A stretch of DNA of 7,463 nucleotides from Deltaproteobacteria bacterium (GTDB lineage Bacteria > Desulfobacterota > Desulfobacteria > Desulfobacterales > Desulfatirhabdiaceae): positions 1-7,463 of the forward strand of contig JAPLJE010000266.1 in the NCBI GenBank assembly GCA_026388755.1. Reading direction: 5' to 3'. The notes under the pieces were generated by a model. It had not been told where the DNA came from. It saw only the letters and a list, made by a program, of their open reading frames with translations, and did no database searches. Shown piece after piece: positions 1-6,249 of the stretch. Both the position numbers and the translations under genes were made by a program. Each line of letters opens with the position of its first letter. The first letter of the stretch is position 1.

Positions 1-2202
1 ATCCCCATCGGTTTCGCCGGGCTCTCCAGCATGCAGAAATACCAGATCCAGATCAGAGCCATACCCCAGCTCAATTCCGCCCAGTTTTCCATAGGCAATC
101 ACTGCAAATCCTCTGCTGCAGGCAATCCCCTCAAGCGAGCTGGACGGTGATCCGTGTTTTGAAACCAGATGATTCCAGCATAGCTCCTGCACCTGATTCA
201 GCACCGTTTCAGCGATCTCTGTCAAATGATCGCTGGTTCGCATGAGCGGAAGCGATCCAGTCACGTCCGCAGCCGCCACACGCAGCATATTGACCTGTTT
301 AAAGATACACAACTGCTCGATCTGATATTCCAGATCCTGGGAAGGAACCAGACGCATTTTTTCCGTGATTTCAGCCTCCAGTTCTGCCTTTCCGGGAGGG
401 GTGTACAAAGTGCGGGTATCCAGAAGCTCATCCAGAAGGGCCGGATGTCGGGATAGCAATGTGGCAATCATCGAGCTGGCATGAGCCAGCTTCACCAGGT
501 GAATCCGGGCATGCGAATTTTCCAGTAAAAGCGCCAGATAGCTGGTGCGACGCTCGATGGCCTTTAATATATCAATGACCCGGTTAAGAGCCAGATCCGG
601 ATGCTCCAGAGGAAGTATTTCCTTAAGAATATGGGGAATCAGGCGATCCAGCCGCTGCCGGCCTTCCCTGCTGAGCGAACGGGTGGCGGAATCCGCTCGG
701 AGACTATTCAACAGATCCAGCACCGTGTCGGGATGGAGAAACCCCAGCTTCTGAAGTGATTTTTGATCCTGCTCACGGTCTGCCGGCGCCAGCCAGACGT
801 CGCTCAAAACGGATTCCACGGACGGGTCGCAGACCGCTGAAGCGCTTGCTTGCGGATTTTCCAGAAGCGTATTGAAATGCTTATGGACCCGTTCCATTTG
901 CTTTGATAATTCGCCAAAAAACGACTGTCTGTCCGAAAAGCCCATTGCAGCGGCAAGTCGCTCGCGCCCTAATGAATCCGCGGGAATCTGATGCGTCTGC
1001 TGATCGGAGAATTCCTGCAGCCGGTGTTCGGTCTGACGTAAAAAAACATATGCCTGAGACAGATGATCATACACTGTCTGCGATATCATCTGTTTTCCGG
1101 CAAGCAGGCCCAGCACCTTCAAAATCGAACGATCCTGAAGCTCGGGGCTGATTCCTCCCCGGGTCAGCTGAAAAATCTGTCCGAAAAATTCAATTTCCCG
1201 GATGCCGCCTGGACCGAGTTTAATATTTCCCTCCATGGATTTTCGGCTGACTTCCCGGGAAATTTTCATTTTCATTTCCCGCAGCGCGTCAAAAACGCCG
1301 AAATCCAGGTACCGCCGAAATACAAAGGGTTTCAGGTTTAAAAGCAACTGGGAACCGGCCTCCAGGTCTCCCGCGGCAACACGTGCTTTGATCCAGGCAT
1401 AACGCTCCCATTCCCGGCCCTGGCGAAGGTAGTAATCCTCCATATTGTCAAAGCTCATCACCAGAGGGCCATTTTCGCCAAAAGGCCTTAAATTGCTGTC
1501 CACCCGGAACACAAACCCCTCAGAAGTCGGCTTGGACAAGACGGCAATCAGCCGCCGGCAGAGATGACTGAAAAAAGCCTCGTTGCTCATTTCCCCAGGT
1601 CCGTTCACCGTATAGCCGGCATCCGGATAGGCAAATATCAGATCGATATCCGATGAAAAATTCAATTCTCCGGCGCCGAGCTTACCCATCGCCAGCACCA
1701 CCAGCCTTTGTGGCGTTCCTTCGGCATTCACGGGGGTTCCGAATTCCTGGCAAAGTCTGGCGTACAATATTGATTCCACACGATTCAGACAGATATCCGC
1801 CAGGGTAGACAGACAATCCATGGTTTCCTGAAGGTCCGCCCATCCAGCCAGATCCCTCCAGGCAATACGGACCATTTCCTTTCGCCGAAAATGCCTCAGA
1901 TACGTTCCCAGGGAAGTTTCATTCAGTTCATTCGGCAAACACTGCTGAAGTTTGGCGCCATACGCTTCCTTCGAATACATACGGAAAAGGTCTCCGCCCT
2001 GAACTAGATCCTGAAGAATCAGCGGATAGCGGATGCAGCTTTGCGACACAAATTCACTGAAAGCCAGAACCGGACGAAGGGATCCGCCGAAGATATTTTC
2101 CGAAAAGGCAATCCTCTGATGCTGGGCGGAGTTCTGCAATGCTTCCCATTTCTGGCTGGCTTCTGTTGCCAGCTTTTCTGAAAGCTCAATGTACAATTTC
2201 AT
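1..2202 (-). CDS. glnE: GlnE, bifunctional glutamine synthetase adenylyltransferase / adenylyl-removing enzyme (partial, C-terminus outside window)
   Basis: This enzyme adds AMP to, and removes it from, glutamine synthetase in the cytoplasm, tuning nitrogen assimilation to PII signalling and glutamine. The reading frame is open from ATG at 2202 to base 1, giving 734 codons; E. coli GlnE has about 946 residues, so roughly 200 are missing beyond the left edge. The N-terminal adenylyl-removase nucleotidyltransferase domain shows MGKLGAGELNFSSDIDLIF, with metal-binding Asp185 and Asp187, followed by an RVDSNLRPFG motif. A linker region carries GPGGIREIEFF (Gly332-Phe340 core). The second, adenylyltransferase domain begins near residue 560 and shows AYGKLGGIELGYGSDLDLVF, with Asp717 and Asp719. 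Having two such domains separates GlnE from GlnD. The start is slightly uncertain: GGAGG lies only 2 bases before this ATG, and an in-frame TTG at 2196 would have 8-base spacing. It follows the dsr operon terminator, so it is probably a separate transcription unit. Confidence 0.95.
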   Translation of the reverse strand, partial: MKLYIELSEKLATEASQKWEALQNSAQHQRIAFSENIFGGSLRPVLAFSEFVSQSCIRYPLILQDLVQGGDLFRMYSKEAYGAKLQQCLPNELNETSLGTYLRHFRRKEMVRIAWRDLAGWADLQETMDCLSTLADICLNRVESILYARLCQEFGTPVNAEGTPQRLVVLAMGKLGAGELNFSSDIDLIFAYPDAGYTVNGPGEMSNEAFFSHLCRRLIAVLSKPTSEGFVFRVDSNLRPFGENGPLVMSFDNMEDYYLRQGREWERYAWIKARVAAGDLEAGSQLLLNLKPFVFRRYLDFGVFDALREMKMKISREVSRKSMEGNIKLGPGGIREIEFFGQIFQLTRGGISPELQDRSILKVLGLLAGKQMISQTVYDHLSQAYVFLRQTEHRLQEFSDQQTHQIPADSLGRERLAAAMGFSDRQSFFGELSKQMERVHKHFNTLLENPQASASAVCDPSVESVLSDVWLAPADREQDQKSLQKLGFLHPDTVLDLLNSLRADSATRSLSREGRQRLDRLIPHILKEILPLEHPDLALNRVIDILKAIERRTSYLALLLENSHARIHLVKLAHASSMIATLLSRHPALLDELLDTRTLYTPPGKAELEAEITEKMRLVPSQDLEYQIEQLCIFKQVNMLRVAAADVTGSLPLMRTSDHLTEIAETVLNQVQELCWNHLVSKHGSPSSSLEGIACSRGFAVIAYGKLGGIELGYGSDLDLVFLHAGEPGETDGD

Positions 2203-2204
2203 AA

Positions 2205-2209
2205 CCTCC
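2205..2209 (-). promoter_or_regulatory. Ribosome binding site of glnE
   Basis: GGAGG on the minus strand is a strong Shine-Dalgarno match. It is unusually close (2 bases) to the ATG at 2202 and sits 8 bases from the in-frame TTG at 2196, so it leaves two plausible starts that differ by two residues. Confidence 0.6.
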
Positions 2210-2217
2210 CGGCGACT

Positions 2218-2247
2218 TTCATAAAAAAAGGGCATCTCTTTTTTCAA
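2218..2247 (-). promoter_or_regulatory. Possible sigma-70 promoter of glnE inside the terminator
   Basis: On the minus strand TTGAAA (2247-2242, 5 of 6 to the -35 consensus) is followed after 18 bases by TATGAA (2223-2218, 4 of 6 to the -10 consensus). Transcription would start near 2211, giving a leader of about 9 bases that begins just before the GGAGG. The -35 would lie in the loop of the dsr terminator hairpin. This is pattern matching only; read-through from the dsr operon is the alternative source of glnE mRNA. Confidence 0.2.
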
Positions 2248-2258
2248 AAGATGCCCTT
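2221..2258 (-). terminator. Rho-independent terminator of the dsrMKJOP operon
   Basis: Read on the minus strand, a perfect 10-base-pair stem (AAGGGCATCT, with arms at 2258-2249 and 2237-2228) encloses an 11-base loop and runs directly into a run of seven T (the last two stem bases plus the tract down to 2223). It starts 23 bases after the dsrP stop codon. The other strand has no T run after the stem, so it is a one-way terminator. The distance from the T tract to the glnE start codon is only about 20 bases. Confidence 0.9.
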
Positions 2259-2280
2259 CGAATGGTAACGCAGTAAATAA

Positions 2281-3438
2281 TTAAGACCGGACTTCTTCCT
2301 TAACACCAACCGCCATTTTATAGAGAATGGTCAGCACCAGGAACCCCGCACCGTAAACACCTATCGTAATGAGAATCTCGGGGAACGTGGGCGAATATTC
2401 CGTGACATGGTGAAGGGGGGACGGCACAAATCCGCCGGAGATCATTCCCAGCCCTTTGTCAATCCAGGTTCCGGCGAAAACCATGATACAGGCAACTGTC
2501 AGAACACTTTCATTTTTGCGGGTGACGGGATTGACTAGTAGAATGATGCTGAGAACCATCAGGGCCATAGATGTCCACATCCAGGTAACCAGCGAACTCT
2601 TCCCCTGAAGTCCGACAAACAGGTACTTCAAATGATCCATGTGCTCGGGAATCTGGCTGTAAAACACCACAAACACTTCGCAAAGAAAGAAAAAGACATT
2701 CAGGCAGATGGCGTATGCAACGATTTTGGCCAGAGACTGAATCTGCTCTTTGCCCGGATCAAAATTGGTAACCTTGCGAATAATCATGCACAGCAGAACC
2801 AGAAGGGCCGGACCCGCGGCAAACGCCGAGGAAAGAAACCGGGGGGCCAAAATGGCTGTTAGCCAGAATCCCCTGCCAGGAAGACCGCAGTACAGATAAG
2901 CTGTGACTCTATGAATGCCCACTGCCCAGGGAATGGAAATATAAATCAGAGGCTTCAGCCACATCGGGTAATGCACATTGTTTCTCTCCGCCTCGAGCAC
3001 ATTCCAGCCGATCACGATGTTCAGGAAGAGATAGCCGTTCAAGACGATCATGTCCCAGAACAGGACGGAATTGGGCGTTGGGTAAAGAATAACATTGAAC
3101 ATGCGCATGGGCTGCCCAAGATCCACCAGGATAAAGAGCAGGCACATGGTAATGGCGGCAATGGCCAGAAATTCACCCAGAATGGTGACCTTGGCAAAGG
3201 CCTTGTAATTGTGTAAATAATACGGGAGTACCACCATCACGCCTCCGGCCGCAACCCCGACCAGAAAGGTGAACTGGGCGATGTAAAACCCCCAGGATAC
3301 GTCCCGACTCATGCCGGTGATTCCCAAGCCGAATCCGAGCTGATGCAGGTAAGTTCCGAATCCGATCCCCACGAGAACCAGAAGCGCTGTTATCCAGCCG
3401 AAATATTTTTTGTTTCCTTTTAAGGCTAATTCAAGCAT
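2281..3438 (-). CDS. dsrP: DsrP, NrfD-type integral membrane subunit of the DsrMKJOP complex
   Basis: DsrP is the polytopic membrane subunit that, in this family, exchanges electrons between menaquinone and the periplasmic partners DsrO and DsrJ. The 385-residue product belongs to the NrfD/PsrC type: about ten hydrophobic segments are visible, roughly at residues 14-32, 51-72, 88-107, 128-147, 165-183, 196-222, 238-260, 286-303, 311-329 and 355-375. Family-like landmarks include a GGVMVVLPYYLHNYK stretch after the second helix, LVDLGQPMRMFN near 105-115, and GGFVPSPLHHVTEYSPT near 335-351. No cysteine cluster or haem motif is present, as expected. I chose ATG 3438 over an in-frame GTG at 3444 because the GAGG (3447-3444) is 5 bases from this ATG but overlaps the GTG. 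It starts 7 bases after dsrO, whose stop codon lies inside the ribosome binding site, and it is the last gene before the operon terminator. Confidence 0.96.
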   Translation of the reverse strand: MLELALKGNKKYFGWITALLVLVGIGFGTYLHQLGFGLGITGMSRDVSWGFYIAQFTFLVGVAAGGVMVVLPYYLHNYKAFAKVTILGEFLAIAAITMCLLFILVDLGQPMRMFNVILYPTPNSVLFWDMIVLNGYLFLNIVIGWNVLEAERNNVHYPMWLKPLIYISIPWAVGIHRVTAYLYCGLPGRGFWLTAILAPRFLSSAFAAGPALLVLLCMIIRKVTNFDPGKEQIQSLAKIVAYAICLNVFFFLCEVFVVFYSQIPEHMDHLKYLFVGLQGKSSLVTWMWTSMALMVLSIILLVNPVTRKNESVLTVACIMVFAGTWIDKGLGMISGGFVPSPLHHVTEYSPTFPEILITIGVYGAGFLVLTILYKMAVGVKEEVRS

Positions 3439-3440
3439 AA

Positions 3441-3447
3441 CCACCTC
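3441..3447 (-). promoter_or_regulatory. Ribosome binding site of dsrP, overlapping the dsrO stop
   Basis: The minus strand reads TGAGGTGGTTATG. The TGA is the dsrO stop, and GAGG(TGG) is the Shine-Dalgarno sequence for ATG 3438. This decides against the upstream GTG at 3444 and suggests that ribosomes finishing dsrO re-initiate on dsrP. Confidence 0.75.
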
Positions 3448-4234
3448 ACACGATATAGTAAACTGAAGGCTCTGTTCCCAGGCTCTGTTTCCGTCGAATG
3501 GTGAAATTGGATTTTAACAATTCCCTGACCGCGGAGTTGGGATCAAAGAGATCCCCGAATGTCAGGATGCCATTGGACGCCTCGACGCAGGCCGGCATTT
3601 TTCCGACCGCAATCCGTTCAGCACAGTAATTGCATTTTTCAACGACCCCTTTCATTCGGGTTGGATATTCCTTGTTGGTTTCCTTGATAAACGGCCGGGG
3701 ATCCCTGAAATTAAAGCTTCTGGCGCCGAAAGGACAGGCAGCCATGCAGAACCGGCACCCGATGCAGCGGTGAAAGTCCATCATGACGATACCGTCGCTT
3801 TCCCGCTTAAACGTCGCCTTTGTGGGACAGGCCCGCACGCAGGGCGGGTTTTCGCAATGATTGCACAGCACCAGAAACGGAACATGTTCCGCATGCTCGC
3901 TCAGGAATTTGTTGGTTTCTGTCGGAAACGCATAGTGGTACTCTTCTTCCCATATCCATTTGATTTCGTGGTTTTTGTTCTCCATCTTGGGAACGTTGTG
4001 AATTTTGTGGCAGGCGCTGATCATGGGTTCCAGATCAGAGGCTTTCTTCACCTTGCGCGTATCAATGACCATGGCCCACTGCTTGGCCTTGAGCGCGCCG
4101 TCCCCTATTTTGATTTCAACCTGGCCCGCAACCTCTCCCTGTCCGGATGCCAGAACATCCAGAACCGGTTTGGCGCCGATGCCCAGAACAGCAACCCCGG
4201 CCATTGTCAAGAAGCGTCTTCTGCTGCTTTCCAT
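3446..4234 (-). CDS. dsrO: DsrO, Tat-exported periplasmic ferredoxin-like Fe-S subunit of DsrMKJOP
   Basis: DsrO passes electrons between the membrane quinone module DsrP and the cytochrome DsrJ on the outer face of the cytoplasmic membrane. The 262-residue product starts with a twin-arginine signal: SRRRFLT at residues 4-10, then a hydrophobic stretch to about 29. It is homologous to the NrfC/PsrB/DmsB ferredoxin group. Twelve cysteines are present: C75; C124-C127-C132-C136; C157-C160-C163-C167; and C201-C204-C216. The usual 16-Cys, four-cluster pattern is reduced: the first motif reads VIDTRKVKKASDLEPMISAC, keeping only its last Cys, and the last motif ends CVEAS, with Ser220 where Cys is usual. 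Three [4Fe-4S] clusters are therefore predicted. The start at ATG 4234 overlaps the dsrJ stop (TGATG), with AAGGAG 8 bases upstream; a GTG one codon earlier is less likely. Confidence 0.96.
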   Translation of the reverse strand: MESSRRRFLTMAGVAVLGIGAKPVLDVLASGQGEVAGQVEIKIGDGALKAKQWAMVIDTRKVKKASDLEPMISACHKIHNVPKMENKNHEIKWIWEEEYHYAFPTETNKFLSEHAEHVPFLVLCNHCENPPCVRACPTKATFKRESDGIVMMDFHRCIGCRFCMAACPFGARSFNFRDPRPFIKETNKEYPTRMKGVVEKCNYCAERIAVGKMPACVEASNGILTFGDLFDPNSAVRELLKSNFTIRRKQSLGTEPSVYYIV

Positions 4235-4623
4235 CACTTTGTCTCCTTCGGTTTGTCGATATGGCAGTCAAAGCAGTAAGGTCTCACCGAAGCATAGTCA
4301 TGGCATTTGTCACAGAATTCAGCCTTGTTCGAGTGACAATCCAGGCAGGTATTGGAAAGACTCATGGCAAATGCCTTACCACTGGGATTGACATAAGTAT
4401 TGTCGGAATTTCTGACTACCGAATGCCGCCAGACATCCAGAAGCTGCATGTGTTCAGCCCTCATATACGCTGTCGGCATCACGCATTCTTTTGCCGCCTT
4501 GGCCTTTTCGGTCAGCTTGAGCTCCGGACCGGGCGTAGCCTTTCCGGAATTGTACCAGAAAGGGAATGTAAACAAGGCGATAAAAATGACCAATCCCGCA
4601 ATGATATATTTCTTGTCATTCAT
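4234..4623 (-). CDS. dsrJ: DsrJ, membrane-anchored periplasmic trihaem cytochrome c of DsrMKJOP
   Basis: DsrJ is the small cytochrome c of the Dsr membrane complex and acts in the periplasm next to DsrO. The 129-residue protein has an N-terminal hydrophobic segment at about residues 7-24, after MNDKK, with no obvious signal peptidase site, so it probably serves as an uncleaved anchor. Three CXXCH haem-binding motifs are visible: CLDCH (93-97), CDKCH (104-108) and CFDCH (117-121), crowded into the last 40 residues. The N-terminal half has the conserved family stretch ECVMPTAYMRAEHM with Cys47 and His58, then LLDVWRHSVV with His67. In characterised DsrJ proteins one haem has an unusual His/Cys ligation, and Cys47 is the only cysteine outside the haem motifs. 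GGAGG at 4635-4631 lies 7 bases before the ATG, which overlaps the dsrK stop by one base (TAATG). Confidence 0.96.
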   Translation of the reverse strand: MNDKKYIIAGLVIFIALFTFPFWYNSGKATPGPELKLTEKAKAAKECVMPTAYMRAEHMQLLDVWRHSVVRNSDNTYVNPSGKAFAMSLSNTCLDCHSNKAEFCDKCHDYASVRPYCFDCHIDKPKETK

Positions 4624-6245
4624 TATTCATCCTCCATTCCTGGCAGCGGCTCTCCGCGCAGGTTCGTGGTTCTTTCTCCTTCTCCGGGAAGGATCAGCGC
4701 ATTGGCCACCATTTCGGTAACCCCCGTAACGCCGACCCCCGGCACCCAGTAATCCATCAGCGTTGGAAGCGCAGCCCGGTCAATGGCGCAGATCGTGGCC
4801 AGCATGTTGACCCCATATTTTTCGTGAACATGTTTGACGGCATTGGCTCTGGGGAGACCGCCGGTCAGCCGAAGTTCCATATTTTCACCGGCGTTCAGTC
4901 CCGAACCACTGCCGCAGCAGAAAGTCTGTTCCCGAATGGTGTTGGGCGGCATCTCATAGAAGTTGTTGGCCACGCTCTGAATGACATACCGGGGCTCATC
5001 AAACATTCCCATGCCCCGCGAGGGATTGCAGGAATCGTGATAGGTCAGGATAAGATTGTCGTTGCGGCTGGGATCCAGATTCAGTTTTCCGTGTTTGATC
5101 AGATCCGCTGTAAATTCCGAGAGATGAACCATCTTGGTGGATTTGGCGTTTTCAAATACCGTGCCGGTGATGGGAGAAACAGGCACCTCGAGAAAATCCG
5201 CAGGCCCGTTCAGGGTATCCATGTACTGGTTGATGACCCGCCACATGTGGCCGCATTCGCCGCCAAGAATCCATTTGACCCCCAGGCGCTTGGCTTCGGC
5301 ATACATCTTGGAATTGAGCCGCTTCATCATTTCATGAGAGGTAAAGGAGCCGAAATTGCCGCCTTCGGAAGCATAGGTGCTCCAGGTGACATCCAGACCA
5401 TATTCTTCCTTCAGATAATGGAAAAGAACCAAATAGCCCATGCAGGTGTAGGTGCCCGGATCGGCGAATACGTCTCCGGACGGCGTGATAAAGAGAATGT
5501 CTGCGCCTTTTTTGTTGAAATTGGGTTCCACCCGAACCCCGGTAATCTCCTCAAGGTCATCCACGAAGAACTCGAGCATGTCCTTGAATGCATGGGGCTG
5601 AATCCCCAGATGGTTACCGGTGCGATAACAATTGGCAACAGGCGTTGCAATCCAGTCGATGTTCAGGCCGATCAGGTTGAAGAGCTCCCGGGCCATCATC
5701 GTGATTTCAGCCGTGTCAATGCCGTAAGGGCAGAAAATCGAACACCGCCGGCATTCCGTGCACTGGAAGAAGTAATACCATAATTCCTTTAAAACGTCCA
5801 TGGTCAAGGGTCTGGCGCCGGCCAGTCTTCCCAGAATCTTTCCCGCTGCGGTAAAATCATTGCGGTAAATGGAGCGAAGCAGTTCAGCCCGTAATACCGG
5901 CATGTTTTTGGGATCGCCGGTTCCGATGAAAAAATGGCATTTGTCGGCGCAGGCTCCGCAACGCACACAGATGTCCATAAACAGCTTAAAAGAGCGGAAC
6001 CTCTCCAGCCTCACCTTGAATCCTTCATGAAGGATTTCCTTCCAGTTTTCCGGAAGCTTCCAGTCCTCATCCATCGGGTTCCACTGGTGCGGAAAAGGAA
6101 GGTGGGTGTATTCAACGCTTTTGGGATTTGCCGCATAACAGTACATTCCCTTACGAATATTCACCGGAGTGTCCATCCAGTCCGTCTGGGGCGGCTTTCG
6201 ATCTATATCGGACAACAATTTATCTGGTTTTGGAAAGTCTGACAT
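4623..6245 (-). CDS. dsrK: DsrK, HdrD-like Fe-S subunit acting on the DsrC trisulfide
   Basis: DsrK is the catalytic, cytoplasm-facing subunit of DsrMKJOP. With DsrM it is held to reduce the DsrC trisulfide with electrons from menaquinol. The 540-residue protein has no signal peptide. A ferredoxin domain carries CVRCGACADKC (C93, C96, C99, C103) and CTECRRCSIFC (C162, C165, C168, C172), enough for two [4Fe-4S] clusters. Two CCG-type domains follow, as in heterodisulfide reductase HdrD. The first (about 250-350) has lost its cysteines: EGGNFG at 294-299 stands where a CCG would be expected, and only C268 and C331 remain. The second keeps C406, the C443-C444-Gly motif and C486, but its last element reads CAID rather than CXXC. 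ATG 6245 is preceded by AAGGAG at 7-base spacing, and dsrM ends 4 bases upstream. It overlaps dsrJ by one base. Identification is secure. Confidence 0.97.
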   Translation of the reverse strand: MSDFPKPDKLLSDIDRKPPQTDWMDTPVNIRKGMYCYAANPKSVEYTHLPFPHQWNPMDEDWKLPENWKEILHEGFKVRLERFRSFKLFMDICVRCGACADKCHFFIGTGDPKNMPVLRAELLRSIYRNDFTAAGKILGRLAGARPLTMDVLKELWYYFFQCTECRRCSIFCPYGIDTAEITMMARELFNLIGLNIDWIATPVANCYRTGNHLGIQPHAFKDMLEFFVDDLEEITGVRVEPNFNKKGADILFITPSGDVFADPGTYTCMGYLVLFHYLKEEYGLDVTWSTYASEGGNFGSFTSHEMMKRLNSKMYAEAKRLGVKWILGGECGHMWRVINQYMDTLNGPADFLEVPVSPITGTVFENAKSTKMVHLSEFTADLIKHGKLNLDPSRNDNLILTYHDSCNPSRGMGMFDEPRYVIQSVANNFYEMPPNTIREQTFCCGSGSGLNAGENMELRLTGGLPRANAVKHVHEKYGVNMLATICAIDRAALPTLMDYWVPGVGVTGVTEMVANALILPGEGERTTNLRGEPLPGMEDE

Positions 6246-6249
6246 TTAC

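Noticed and set aside
226..1402. Several short plus-strand frames of 66-92 codons opposite glnE
   Set aside because: The minus-strand GlnE frame is continuous through all of them and has recognisable motifs on both sides; these are shadows.
3770..4752. Overlapping plus-strand open frames of 128-201 codons opposite dsrO, dsrJ and the end of dsrK
   Set aside because: They overlap one another in different frames and lie antisense to three secure genes. Their sequences are low-information shadows without family features.
4824..5783. A 319-codon open frame on the plus strand, opposite dsrK
   Set aside because: It lies wholly antisense to a secure dsrK. Its translation shows no recognisable domain, and its length is explained by the codon bias of dsrK keeping stops out of the opposite frame.
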